Origin: Devosia riboflavina
GTDB taxonomy: Bacteria; Pseudomonadota; Alphaproteobacteria; Rhizobiales; Devosiaceae
Direction of reading: 5' to 3'
Assembly: GCF_000743575.1 (NCBI RefSeq)
Contig: NZ_JQGC01000006.1
Location: 186,001-250,000 of the forward strand
DNA length: 64,000 nucleotides
The notes under the pieces are model-generated. The model saw only the letters and a list, made by a program, of their open reading frames with translations. It was not told where the DNA came from and made no database searches. Position numbers and translations under genes: made by a program. This document shows positions 1-8,562 of the stretch, piece by piece (the first letter of the stretch is position 1; every line of letters starts with the position of its first letter).

Positions 1-240
1 CACGTGCGAGCAGAAGCAGATGACCGGCACGTCCTTGTCGGTATTGGCCGGCACGGTGGCATAGACATAGCCATTGCTGTCCATTTCCGCGTCGGCAAAG
101 CCAATGGCGAGCAGCTCGCTCACCAGGAGGCGGCTCAGCGTCTTCTGTTTTTCCGTCGAGGGTTGGGTGGGCGACGTTGGGTCCGACTGTGTGTCGATCT
201 GCACATAGCGCAGGAAGCGGTCGAGAACGGTATCGGTCAT
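1..240 (-). CDS. pepT: Peptidase T (tripeptide aminopeptidase), 3' end cut by window
   Basis: Only the first 80 residues are in the window; the gene runs off the left edge. The N-terminus (MTDTVLDRFLRYVQIDTQSD, then a K-Q-type helix and a GFADAEMDSNGYVYATVPAN stretch) matches the start of peptidase T, a zinc M20B aminopeptidase that releases the N-terminal residue of tripeptides in the cytoplasm. The zinc ligands lie beyond the edge. The ATG is 24 nt after the stop of the upstream CodA-like gene on the same strand, so it is probably the last or a late gene of that transport operon. Identity is fairly sure from the N-terminal signature; activity cannot be judged. Confidence 0.8.
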   Translation of the reverse strand, partial: MTDTVLDRFLRYVQIDTQSDPTSPTQPSTEKQKTLSRLLVSELLAIGFADAEMDSNGYVYATVPANTDKDVPVICFCSHV

Positions 241-264
241 GAAAAGGCTCGTCAGGATAAGTGA

Positions 265-1554
265 TCAGTTGGCGCTGGGGCCGACGCGGGCCGGGTCCAG
301 GCGCGTCGGGCGATCGGGCAGGGCGAGGGCAGTCTGGCGCGGGGTGGTGCGGGCGATGACGCGGCCGGCTTTGATGACCGCGAGGCGGGTTGCCTTGAGG
401 CGGATGGCTTCGATGGAGTCCGTTGCCTGCAGCAGCACGATGTCGGCCTTGTTGCCGACTTCAACGCCATAGCCATCGAGATGCATGATTTTTGCCGGGC
501 CGGTGGTGACGGCGTCAAAACACTGGCGCATGGCGTCGCGGCTGGTCATCTGCGCGACATGGAGGCCCATGGAAGCGACGTCGAGCATGTCGGCCTGACC
601 CAGCGAATACCAGGGGTCCATCATGCAGTCCTGGCCGAAGGCACAGGTGATGCCATAGGTCAGCATTTCCGGGATCCGGGTCATGCCGCGGCGCTTGGGA
701 TAGGTGTCGTGGCGGCCCTGGATGCCGATATTGATATTGGGATTGGCGGTGGCCGATACGTCGGCCTCGGCCATCAGCGGCAGCAGCTTTGAGACGTAGT
801 AATTGTCCATGGAGTGCATGGACGTCAGGTGCGAGCCATTGACGCGGCCGTTTAGGCCGAGGCGCTGGGTTTCGTAGGTCAGCGTCTCGATATGGCGGCT
901 CAGCGGGTCGTCGGTTTCGTCGCAATGGAGGTCGACCAGGAGGCCGCGCTTTTCGGCGATTTCGCAGAGGGCTTTCACGCTCGCAGCGCCATCGGACATG
1001 GTGCGCTCGAAATGCGGAATGCCGCCGACAACGTCTACGCCCATGTCGAGCGCGCGGTTGAGGAGATCAATGGCGCCGGGATAGCGATAGTAGCCATCCT
1101 GCGGGAAAGCGACGAGCTGCAGGTCGATATAGGGGGCGACGCGCTTTTTCACCTCGAGCAGGGCTTCGACGCCAAGGAGGCGATCGTCGCAGATGTCGAC
1201 ATGGGTGCGGATGGCGAGGAGGCCCTGGGCGACGGCGAGGTCGCAATAGTTGAGCGCCCGCTCGATGACGGCTTCATGGGTGAGAAGCGGTTTTAGCTCG
1301 CCCCAGATCTGGATACCTTCCAACAAGCGCCCGCTTTCGTTGAAACGCGGTTGGCCGAGGGAGAGCGTCGCATCCATGTGAAAATGGCAATCGACGAAGG
1401 GCGGGGCAACGAGCTGCCCATCGGCATCGATCACCTCGCCCGTCTCGCCGCCGAGATTGGCTTCAATGGCAGCGATCTTGCCATCCTTGATGCCGATATC
1501 GAGGTTTTTCCGACCATCGGGCAGGGTGGCATTGGTGATTTTCAGCTCGAACAT
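265..1554 (-). CDS. codA: Cytosine deaminase-like amidohydrolase (CodA family)
   Basis: 429 residues, full length for CodA, which hydrolyses cytosine to uracil and ammonia. As I recall E. coli CodA, its active-site residues all reappear with a constant offset of four: metal ligands H57, H59, H210 and D309, Gln152, the proton-shuttling E213, and H242. Family blocks QPRFNESG, THVD, HCDETDD and YPKRRGMTRI are present. The one clear difference is Cys310 where E. coli has Asp314, a substrate-selecting position, so 5-methylcytosine or another base may be preferred. It sits 157 nt downstream of the BMP-type ABC importer genes and 24 nt before pepT, with repeat copy A1 in the upstream gap. Family is certain, substrate is not. 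Confidence 0.88.
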   Translation of the reverse strand: MFELKITNATLPDGRKNLDIGIKDGKIAAIEANLGGETGEVIDADGQLVAPPFVDCHFHMDATLSLGQPRFNESGRLLEGIQIWGELKPLLTHEAVIERALNYCDLAVAQGLLAIRTHVDICDDRLLGVEALLEVKKRVAPYIDLQLVAFPQDGYYRYPGAIDLLNRALDMGVDVVGGIPHFERTMSDGAASVKALCEIAEKRGLLVDLHCDETDDPLSRHIETLTYETQRLGLNGRVNGSHLTSMHSMDNYYVSKLLPLMAEADVSATANPNINIGIQGRHDTYPKRRGMTRIPEMLTYGITCAFGQDCMMDPWYSLGQADMLDVASMGLHVAQMTSRDAMRQCFDAVTTGPAKIMHLDGYGVEVGNKADIVLLQATDSIEAIRLKATRLAVIKAGRVIARTTPRQTALALPDRPTRLDPARVGPSAN

Positions 1555-1574
1555 TGCTCATTCCTCAAGTCAAA

Positions 1575-1707
1575 AGTAGCCCTCATCCTGAGGTGCACAG
1601 CGAAGCGAAGCCTCGAAGGGCGAGGGCGTGGCACCGAAGCGGCGGCGTGCCCGACCTCGCGGTTCGAGGGGCGGCGCTGCCGCCCACCTCACCAAGAGGT
1701 CTCAGGG
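1575..1707. repeat. Palindromic intergenic repeat, family A, copy A1
   Basis: About 133 bp between the ABC permease and the CodA-like gene. It begins agtagccctcatcctgaggt and ends with the near-inverted cacctcaccaagaggtctc, with an inner CG-rich inverted segment. A second copy with the same ends lies at 50308-50437. No coding potential is evident; it would be transcribed as a structured RNA within the operon. Confidence 0.75.
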
Positions 1708-1711
1708 AAAA

Positions 1712-2659
1712 CTAGTGCCGCTGCCCCTTGGTCCAGGGCTGCAACAGCGCGCGGGGATAATCCGCGCGGCGCGCGACCAGGATCAGTGCCACGATGGATA
1801 GCAGATATGGCAGCATGAGGAACACCTGGCCGGGCACGACCTGGCCGATCTGTGCCTGGAGGCGGATCTGGAAGGCATCGAAGGCGCCGAAGAGCAGGGC
1901 GCCAAGCAGCGCCTTGCCGGGTTGCCAGGAGGCGAAGACGACGAGCGCTATGCAGATCCAGCCGCGGCCATTGACCATGCCGAAGAAGAAGGCATCGAAG
2001 GCCGACATGGTGAGGAAGGCCCCACCCAGCGCCATCAGCGCCGAGCCGACGACGACGGCGCCAACACGTAGGCCGACCACAGAAAGTCCCTGAGCTTCGA
2101 CCGAGGCAGGATTGTCGCCAACGGCGCGAATGGCGAGGCCAAGCGGGGTGCGATAGAGCACCAGCGCGACGAGGACGACGAAGACCAGAGCGAGGAAGGT
2201 CAGCGGTGTCTGTTGGAAAAGTGCAGGGCCGAAGAAAGGTAGGTCGGAGAGCCCCGGAATATTCAGCGGCTGGAAGGCCGCGATGCGTGGTGGCGAGGTC
2301 ACATCGGGCAGGGCGGTGCGATAGGTGAAATAGCTCACGCTGGTGGCGAGAAGCGTTATGCCGATGCCGGAGACGTGCTGCGAGAGGCCGAGAATGACGG
2401 TGAGGAAGGCGTGGAGCAGGCCGAAGAGAGCGCCCGCAAGTGCTGCGACGAGCACGCCGCCCCAGAGGCCCGCGCCGAGATAGACGGCCAGCCAGCCGGC
2501 CATGGCGCCGGCGACGAAAATGCCCTCGATGCCGAGATTGAGCACGCCGGCGCGTTCGCAGATGAGGGCGCCCAACACGCCAAAAATCAGCGGCGTGGCG
2601 ATGCGGATGGCGGCGGCCCAGAAATTGGCGGAGCCTAGAATGTCGAAGAGGACGTCCAT
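1712..2659 (-). CDS. ABC transporter permease, nucleoside/BMP type (second permease)
   Basis: 315 residues, highly hydrophobic, with about eight to ten membrane segments. It resembles the YufQ/NupQ permeases of the RbsC-like superfamily that pair with BMP (PnrA-like) binding proteins to import purine nucleosides. Family features are the N-terminal FWAAAIRIATPLIFGVLGAL segment, ERAGVLNLGIEGI (positions 39-51) and the late GRGWICIALVVFASW block. The ATG is two bases after the stop of the preceding permease, so the two are translated together and probably form a heterodimer. Substrate is inferred only from family and from the adjacent CodA-like deaminase. Confidence 0.85.
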   Translation of the reverse strand: MDVLFDILGSANFWAAAIRIATPLIFGVLGALICERAGVLNLGIEGIFVAGAMAGWLAVYLGAGLWGGVLVAALAGALFGLLHAFLTVILGLSQHVSGIGITLLATSVSYFTYRTALPDVTSPPRIAAFQPLNIPGLSDLPFFGPALFQQTPLTFLALVFVVLVALVLYRTPLGLAIRAVGDNPASVEAQGLSVVGLRVGAVVVGSALMALGGAFLTMSAFDAFFFGMVNGRGWICIALVVFASWQPGKALLGALLFGAFDAFQIRLQAQIGQVVPGQVFLMLPYLLSIVALILVARRADYPRALLQPWTKGQRH

Positions 2660-2661
2660 GC

Positions 2662-3735
2662 TCAGGCCCCCACTTGCCGGCGTTCGAATTTGACGCTGAA
2701 CCGCAGGAAGAAGCTGCCGACCAGCACGCAGAGCAGCGACAGGGCCACGACGAGATCGGCGATATAGCTCGAAATCCCGGTCGCGCGGCTCATTGAATCA
2801 GCACCCACGAAGACGGCGGCGACGAAGACGGCGGCGATCACCGTGCCCACAGGCGAAAGGCCGGCGAGCATGGCGACGACAATGCCGGAATAGCCGAAGC
2901 CCGGTGACAGGTCGGAGGAGAGGTAGTCCTTTACACCGGCCACTTCGCCGACGCCGGCAAGGCCCGCGAGGCCGCCGGAGATCAGCGCGACCTTCAGCAT
3001 GGTTGCATCGACAGGAATGCCGGCAAAGCGGGCCGCAGCCTTGTTCTCGCCGACGGCGCGGATTTCAAAGCCAAGCACGGTTTTGCGGACCATCAGCCAC
3101 AGGATCAGCGCGGCAACGAGGCCGGTGATCAGCCCCCAATGCATGCGGAGACGCGGCAGGAGTTTTGGCAGCTTTGCTTCGGCGATCAGCGGCACCGATT
3201 GCGGCCAGCCCATCGAGAGCGGGTCTTTCAGCACGCCTTCGACCAGCATCTGGATGAAGAGAATGACCACGAAATTGAGCAGCAGGGTGATGACGACTTC
3301 GTCGGCACCAAAACGCTGCTTGATGATCGTGGGAATGACCATCATCAGCCCGCCTGCGAGGAAGCCGGCAACCATCACGGTCGGGATCATCAGGACCGGG
3401 GGCAATTGCATGAGGCCGCTGCCAACGCAGACGGCTGCGAGGGCGCCAATATAGAGCTGGCCTTCAGCGCCGATATTCCAGAGCTTTGCGCGGAAGGCGA
3501 CGGCGGCGGCGAGGCCGGTGAGGATCAGCGGCGTGGCGCGGTTGAGGGTTTCGCTCAGCGCAAACATCGAGCCAAAGGCGCCTTGTAGCATGAGCCAATA
3601 GGCTTCCAGCGGCGTGCCGCCGGCGGCGATCACGGGCACGGCGACGAGCAGGAGGGCGATGACGCCGGCTGCGAGCGAAACGGTGAGTTTGAGGCTGACG
3701 GAGGCGTGATCCCGCGGTTCCAGACGAAGGCTCAT
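2662..3735 (-). CDS. ABC transporter permease, nucleoside/BMP type (first permease)
   Basis: 357 residues with multiple membrane helices; resembles YufP/NupP, the longer partner permease of BMP-type nucleoside importers. Recognisable blocks are LTGLAAAVAFRAKLWNIGAEGQ near residue 72 and GFGYSGIVVAMLAGLSPVGT near residue 277. Its start codon overlaps the stop of the ATPase gene (ATGA), which implies translational coupling, and the second permease follows after two bases. It would sit in the inner membrane as half of the translocation pore. Function as a permease is secure; the transported molecule is inferred. Confidence 0.86.
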   Translation of the reverse strand: MSLRLEPRDHASVSLKLTVSLAAGVIALLLVAVPVIAAGGTPLEAYWLMLQGAFGSMFALSETLNRATPLILTGLAAAVAFRAKLWNIGAEGQLYIGALAAVCVGSGLMQLPPVLMIPTVMVAGFLAGGLMMVIPTIIKQRFGADEVVITLLLNFVVILFIQMLVEGVLKDPLSMGWPQSVPLIAEAKLPKLLPRLRMHWGLITGLVAALILWLMVRKTVLGFEIRAVGENKAAARFAGIPVDATMLKVALISGGLAGLAGVGEVAGVKDYLSSDLSPGFGYSGIVVAMLAGLSPVGTVIAAVFVAAVFVGADSMSRATGISSYIADLVVALSLLCVLVGSFFLRFSVKFERRQVGA

Positions 3736-5276
3736 GACGCAATTCCTACTGGCGTGCGGGCCTGGCCGGCCATCATCAGGCCGATCGTGCCGCGGTCGAG
3801 GCTTTCGCTCGATCCGGCATCGGCCAATTCGCCGGCGTGAACCACGACGAAGCGGTCGGCGAGCGCGAAGAGTTCGTCGAGGTCTTCGGAAATGACCAGC
3901 ACGGCGGCACCGCGATCGCGCGCGGCAAGGATGCGGCGATGCACTTCAGCCTGCGCGCCGACATCGAGGCCCCGGGTGGGCTGGTTGGCGAGGATGACGC
4001 GTGGCTCGCGCTCCAGCACGCGGGCGAGAATGAGCTTTTGCACATTGCCGCCCGACAGCAGGCGCGCTTCGGCATCGGGGCCGGGGCAGCGAACGTCGTA
4101 GCCGGAAATGGCGGAGGTCGCACGCTCGCGCATGGCCTTGCGGTCAAGGAGGCCCATCTTGGAAAAGGCGGGGCTGCGGACCTCTTCGATGGCGATGTTG
4201 TCGGCGACGCTCATGGTGCCGACGACGCCGTCATGCTGGCGATCCTCGGGCATGCGGGCAACGCCGGCCTCGACGAGATCGCGCGGGCTGGCTTTGGTTA
4301 TCGCCTCGCCATAGAGCCGCAGCGTGCCGCTGCTGGGTACGGCTAGGCCCGAGATCAGTGCGGCAATGCCGGATTGTCCATTGCCGGAAACGCCCGCGAG
4401 ACCGACGATTTCGCCCGAACGCAGTTTCAGGTTCACGCCGCTCAGGGCTTGGCGGCCCGCGCCGTTGAGTGAAACGCCATCGAATTCCATCAGCGTTTCG
4501 CCGGGCAGGGCCGGGATGCGGACGACTTCGGCCACAGCCTTGCCGACCATCAGGTCGGCAATGGCGCGTCGGTCGGCCTTGGCCGTCACCAGTTCGCCGG
4601 CCTTGGTCCCGGCGCGCAGCACGAGAATGCGATGGGAGACGGCGAGCACTTCGCCGAGCTTGTGGGAGATGAAAATGACGCCGAGGCCATTTTCGGCGAG
4701 GCGGCGCAGGACCACGAACAGGCCTTCGGCCTCCTGCGGGGTCAGCACGGCGGTGGGCTCGTCTAGGATGAGCACCTTGGCGTCGCGATAGAGTGCCTTC
4801 AAAATCTCGATACGCTGCTTTTCGCCCACCGTCAGGTCGGCGACGCGGCGGTCGAGATCGACGTCGAGGCCGCTCTCGGCAGTGATTTTTTTGACTTTGG
4901 CTCGCGCTGTGGCTTCGCGCCCGAAGGACAGCAGCGGCTCGGTGCCGAGGCGGATATTGTCGAGGCCGGAGAGGTTTTCGGCGAGGGTAAAATGCTGGTG
5001 CACCATGCCGAGGCCGGCCTTGAGCGCTGCGCCGGGGGAGCCCGGGGGGAGGGTGGCGAGGGCACCGTGGTCGGCAAGGACGCGCACATCGCCTTCGTCC
5101 TGCACATAATGGCCGAAGAGGATGTTCATCAGGGTGGTTTTGCCTGCGCCATTCTCGCCCAAGAGCGCAAGGATTTCGCCGCGATGGAGATCGAGCGAGA
5201 TGGCGTTGTTGGCGATGAGGGGGCCGAAACGCTTGGTAATGTTTTGAAGGGAGAGGAGCACTGGGGCGTCGGTCAT
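3732..5276 (-). CDS. ABC transporter ATP-binding protein, double-domain (nucleoside/BMP type)
   Basis: 514 residues with two ABC modules, as in RbsA/NupO ATPases. The first has Walker A GENGAGKTTL, a TVGEKQRIEIL signature and Walker B KVLILDEPTAVL. The second has the degenerate Walker A GVSGNGQSGI typical of this family and the signature LSGGNVQKLILARVL. It energises the two permeases encoded directly downstream (4-nt ATGA overlap with the first). The binding-protein gene lies upstream across a 189-nt gap that contains repeat B1. Import of a nucleoside or nucleobase-like compound is the likely role, based on the BMP family and the linked deaminase. Confidence 0.87.
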   Translation of the reverse strand: MTDAPVLLSLQNITKRFGPLIANNAISLDLHRGEILALLGENGAGKTTLMNILFGHYVQDEGDVRVLADHGALATLPPGSPGAALKAGLGMVHQHFTLAENLSGLDNIRLGTEPLLSFGREATARAKVKKITAESGLDVDLDRRVADLTVGEKQRIEILKALYRDAKVLILDEPTAVLTPQEAEGLFVVLRRLAENGLGVIFISHKLGEVLAVSHRILVLRAGTKAGELVTAKADRRAIADLMVGKAVAEVVRIPALPGETLMEFDGVSLNGAGRQALSGVNLKLRSGEIVGLAGVSGNGQSGIAALISGLAVPSSGTLRLYGEAITKASPRDLVEAGVARMPEDRQHDGVVGTMSVADNIAIEEVRSPAFSKMGLLDRKAMRERATSAISGYDVRCPGPDAEARLLSGGNVQKLILARVLEREPRVILANQPTRGLDVGAQAEVHRRILAARDRGAAVLVISEDLDELFALADRFVVVHAGELADAGSSESLDRGTIGLMMAGQARTPVGIAS

Positions 5277-5324
5277 GGGTGGTGCTCCGGAGGAGAATAT
5301 CGGCGTCTGGCACGCTGATAGAAT

Positions 5325-5432
5325 ACCCCCACCCTTGATCCCTCCCCATAAGGGGGAGGGAGACGATGGAACCGAGACATCTCAGCCTGCGCCTCCCTCC
5401 CCTTGATGGGGAGGGAATGAGGGTGGGGTGGA
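5325..5432. repeat. Palindromic intergenic repeat, family B, copy B1
   Basis: Inverted element whose left part reads tacccccacccttgatccct and whose right part reads back as gggaatgagggtggggt, with inner ctccccataagggggag and ctccccttgatggggag hairpins. Related copies lie at 26798-26890 and 34981-35086. It is located between the BMP binding-protein gene and its ATPase, so it may stabilise or attenuate the transcript there. This function is inferred only. Confidence 0.75.
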
Positions 5433-5465
5433 GCCGCGATCACAAGGGCTGCGGCTCCTTCAAAA

Positions 5466-6461
5466 TCACGGCGTCGATGTCGGTTCGCTGTCGTCGATCT
5501 CGACCACAAAGGTCTTGGCCAGAATCTCGGCTTCCTTGGCCTTTGCGGCAGCAACCGCATCGGCGCCGGCTAGGGCTTCGTCATAGACAGCGCTCGAGCC
5601 GCCATATTCCATGAAGGCATAAATGCCGTAATCGGACGCGGTGAACGAACCAGCCTTCACGTCGGCGATGGCCTTGTCGATCATCGGCTCACCGTGCCAG
5701 AGCGCGCTGGCGAGGATGGTGCCGGGATAGTCGGCGGCGGTGTCGATCACGTTGCCGATGGCGAGAATGCCGCGCTCCTTGGCAGCGTCGGAGACGCCAA
5801 AACGTTCGGCATAGAGAATGTCGGCGCCGGCATCGACCATGGCGAAGGCGGCTTCCTTGGCCTTCGGCGGATCATACCAGGAGTTGATGAAGCTCACCGA
5901 GAAGGTCACGTCCGGGTTCACCGACAGCGCGCCCGCCTTGAAGGCGTTCATCAGGCGGTTCACCTCGGGGATGGCGTAGCCGCCGACCATGCCAATCTTG
6001 TTGCTCTCGGTCTTGAGACCGGCAACGATGCCCGTCAGATAGCTCGGCTCGTGGATGAAGTTGTCGAAGGTGGCAAAGTTCGGTTCCACCGGCGGCAGCG
6101 ACGAACCCATCAGGAACGAAATTTCCGGATACTCCGAAGCGACGGCGCGGGCCGGCTGCTCGACGCCAAAGGCTTCGCCGACGATGAGTTTTACGCCCTG
6201 CTCGGCATATTCGCGCATCACGCGCTCATAGTCGGTGTTGGAGATGTTTTCGGAATAGACGTAGTCGATCTCGCCGCGATCCTTGGCGGCGATCAGCGCA
6301 TTGTGCAGGCGGCTCGCCCACTGCTGCTCGACCGGCACGGTCCATACGGCCGCAACCTTGGTCAGCTCCTGCGCGATGCTCACGCCGCTCATGGCCAATG
6401 CCATGCCTGCGGCGATCACGCCCACAAAGCTACGGCGTCCAAGCGTAGAAAATTTGCTCAT
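5466..6461 (-). CDS. BMP-family (PnrA-like) ABC substrate-binding protein
   Basis: 331 residues. The N-terminus carries GRRSFVG followed by a hydrophobic stretch and a VSIAQE cleavage region. This is a Tat-like or ordinary Sec signal without a lipobox cysteine, so a soluble periplasmic protein is expected. The mature part resembles the BMP/PnrA family of purine-nucleoside receptors. It heads the operon with the double-domain ATPase and two permeases downstream. A GAGGG ribosome-binding site lies about 6 nt before the ATG. A perfect inverted repeat at 6499-6519, 38 nt upstream of the start, is a candidate operator or leader hairpin. Family is firm; ligand is unknown. Confidence 0.86.
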   Translation of the reverse strand: MSKFSTLGRRSFVGVIAAGMALAMSGVSIAQELTKVAAVWTVPVEQQWASRLHNALIAAKDRGEIDYVYSENISNTDYERVMREYAEQGVKLIVGEAFGVEQPARAVASEYPEISFLMGSSLPPVEPNFATFDNFIHEPSYLTGIVAGLKTESNKIGMVGGYAIPEVNRLMNAFKAGALSVNPDVTFSVSFINSWYDPPKAKEAAFAMVDAGADILYAERFGVSDAAKERGILAIGNVIDTAADYPGTILASALWHGEPMIDKAIADVKAGSFTASDYGIYAFMEYGGSSAVYDEALAGADAVAAAKAKEAEILAKTFVVEIDDSEPTSTP

Positions 6462-6498
6462 TTTGTCCCTCGTGTCGAAAACTTCATCCGGGCAATCC

Positions 6499-6519
6499 CT
6501 TGCTCATTCTCTGAGCAAG
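6499..6519. promoter_or_regulatory. Perfect inverted repeat upstream of the BMP operon
   Basis: CTTGCTCA and TGAGCAAG are perfect 8-bp arms around a 5-nt spacer, flanked by further CCGGG/CCCGG complementarity. It lies between the end of the oxidoreductase gene (6572) and the BMP start (6461). No T-run follows on either strand, so an operator or a 5' leader hairpin is more likely than an intrinsic terminator. Confidence 0.5.
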
Positions 6520-6571
6520 AACCCGGGTCTTGGCAAGCACAAGCGCCTTGTTGTGCACTGAACTGTCACAA

Positions 6572-7162
6572 TCAGAACTGGCCGAGCGTCGTCCGCACCG
6601 TGCCCAGGAAGCCATTGAGTTGGCTGGGCGTGACATTGTTCATGTCATAGAGCGCCAGGTATTTCGGCCGCGTCTTGAAGGTCACCCAGCCCCAGCGCAT
6701 GGCAATCCGCCGCGGCGGATCGCCCATCACCCAGGTCCGCCAGCGATTGCCACCATAGGTGGTGACGAAGGCGACCTTCTTGATGTTGGTGAGGCAGGGC
6801 ACAAGCTTGCCCCGATCCCCGCCGCCTTCCATGGTGAAGGAGACGCCGGGCAGGAAGACACGGTCGAAATAGCCTTTCAGCATAGCCGGATAGCCATAGT
6901 TCCAGACAGGATGCACGACGACCAGCGCCTCCGCCGCGCGTAGCCGATCCACATAGGGCTTGATCTCGGGCGTCAGGTTGCCCGGGACATCGTGATAGTT
7001 GAGGCGCTCTTCTCTCGTCAGAACGGGCGAGAAACCTTCGTCATAGAGATTGAGCGCGTCGACCTCGTGGCCAGCACTTTGCAGGCCCTCGACGGCTGTG
7101 CGGAAGAGCGTGCGGTTGAAACTGGTTTCAACGGGGTGGGCGTGGATGACATGGACGCGCAT
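6572..7162 (-). CDS. Flavodoxin-fold NAD(P)H oxidoreductase (NQO/KefF-like)
   Basis: 196 residues of the flavodoxin_2 family: N-terminal MRVHVIHAHPVETSFNRTLF, then HPVWNYGYPAMLKGYFDRVF, the FMN/FAD-contact and dimer motif of NAD(P)H:quinone oxidoreductases. It is cytoplasmic and expected to pass electrons from NAD(P)H via flavin to a quinone or other acceptor. Its ATG overlaps by one base the stop of the FAD-linked oxidase (TGATG), so the two are co-translated. It could regenerate or supply reduced flavin for that partner, which is inference. It is the last gene of the NMT1-type importer operon. Confidence 0.8.
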   Translation of the reverse strand: MRVHVIHAHPVETSFNRTLFRTAVEGLQSAGHEVDALNLYDEGFSPVLTREERLNYHDVPGNLTPEIKPYVDRLRAAEALVVVHPVWNYGYPAMLKGYFDRVFLPGVSFTMEGGGDRGKLVPCLTNIKKVAFVTTYGGNRWRTWVMGDPPRRIAMRWGWVTFKTRPKYLALYDMNNVTPSQLNGFLGTVRTTLGQF

Positions 7163-8562
7163 CAGGCCGCATGCACCGGATTGAGACCGTCGAAGAGCCA
7201 GGCCTTGCCCGAGGAGAAATCGAAGTCGGGGTTTTCCCAGGCGATCATTTTTCCGGGGTTGAGAATGCCCTTGGGGTCAGCTTCCTTCTTGAAGGCGAGC
7301 TGCTTCTGGTCGGTGCGCTTCATGCCGCCTTCTTCGAGGGTGAAGCGGTGTGGATTGAAGACGTCGCAGCCGTTGTCTTCGTGGATGCGGATGATTTCTT
7401 CGAGGCGCTCTTCGGTGGTGTAGCGCACCATGGGGAGGCCGGCATAGGTGACGAGACCATCCTGCCGGGTCATCTCGATATGCATCGGCAATTCGTCGCC
7501 GAGGATATCGACGATCTTCTTCACATGCTCCAGCGTCGGATAGCGCGTCTGGAGATAGGTGATGGTCGGATCGATCTTGAGTGCGCGCAGGGTCGTGTGG
7601 TTCCAGGCGAGTTCGTAGATCGGCGGCAGGCGTTTCAGTTCCTCTTCGCTCGCCTTGTCCGAACGGTAGAGCATTTCGCCCTTGTGGTGCTTGGTGAAGA
7701 GATCAAGCGCTTCGACCGAAACCGGGGCGACCATGATCAGCACGACCGATTGGCCATCCTTGATATAGGGCTTGTGGCGGTTGAAATAGGCCTGCGGGAT
7801 GGGCGCGGCGCAGGGGGAGAGTTCCTTGAGAAGGATGCCGTCCTGCCGCGCCAGTTTTTCGGAGAAGGCGGCGGCCTCGATGAAATCATCGAAGCCGACC
7901 ATGACGTCGATCCACTCATGCGCCTCGGTCAGCGGCATTTCGGCTTCGACGATGATGCCGTTGGTGCCGTAGGCGTGGGCGACCTTGAGGATGTCTTCGC
8001 CGACGAGATTGAGTTCGCGCGGTTCGGCTTCGCAGGTGATGATTTTTAGGCCGAGGATCGAGCCCAGTGCGCGAAGACCGCCCCAACGGATCGAGCCGAC
8101 ACCACCCGAACCGCCGGCAATAAAACCACCGAGCGAGGCCATGCGGTAGGTGGAGGGGTGGAAGCGCAGTTCGCCGCCGACGGCCTCCTTGGTTTCGTGA
8201 TCGAGCTTTTCGAGCACCGCACCGGCCTGGGCCCGCACGCGGTCTTTCTTGATCTCCAGAACCTTGTCCATGTTCATGAGGTTGAGCATGGCGCCGCCGG
8301 AGAGCGGCATGGCTTGGCCGTAATTGCCCGTGCCGGCACCACGCGGCGTGATGGCCACGCCATGCTTGTAGGCGGCGCGGAGGACGGTTTTCACTTCTTC
8401 ATTGGAGCGCGGAGAAACCACGACTTCGGCGGTGACATGGTCGAGCTTGGCCTTAAGAACAGGTGAATACCAATAATGGTCACGACTGCGCTGCTGCACG
8501 ATGCGCGGATTGTCTTCTTGCGGAATGTCGCTGAGGTCAGCGCGGAAAGCGGCAATGCTCAT
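7162..8562 (-). CDS. FAD-linked oxidase (FAD_binding_4, VAO/PCMH fold)
   Basis: 466 residues. The FAD-binding PCMH domain spans about 45-220, with the pyrophosphate loop PRGAGTGNYGQAMPLSGG (73-90) and the GGFIAGGSGGVGSIRWGG block around 145. A C-terminal FAD-oxidase domain follows and ends in the typical DPKGILNPGKM motif. Relatives include D-lactate and glycolate dehydrogenases, but no close substrate match is evident. It overlaps the upstream amidohydrolase gene by 4 nt (ATGA) and the downstream oxidoreductase by one. This places an oxidation step immediately after a deamination step in the same pathway. Confidence 0.83.
   Translation of the reverse strand: MSIAAFRADLSDIPQEDNPRIVQQRSRDHYWYSPVLKAKLDHVTAEVVVSPRSNEEVKTVLRAAYKHGVAITPRGAGTGNYGQAMPLSGGAMLNLMNMDKVLEIKKDRVRAQAGAVLEKLDHETKEAVGGELRFHPSTYRMASLGGFIAGGSGGVGSIRWGGLRALGSILGLKIITCEAEPRELNLVGEDILKVAHAYGTNGIIVEAEMPLTEAHEWIDVMVGFDDFIEAAAFSEKLARQDGILLKELSPCAAPIPQAYFNRHKPYIKDGQSVVLIMVAPVSVEALDLFTKHHKGEMLYRSDKASEEELKRLPPIYELAWNHTTLRALKIDPTITYLQTRYPTLEHVKKIVDILGDELPMHIEMTRQDGLVTYAGLPMVRYTTEERLEEIIRIHEDNGCDVFNPHRFTLEEGGMKRTDQKQLAFKKEADPKGILNPGKMIAWENPDFDFSSGKAWLFDGLNPVHAA

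Noticed and set aside
4..264. Open frame on plus at the left edge
   Set aside because: It is antisense to a clear peptidase T N-terminus; the plus translation has no family features.
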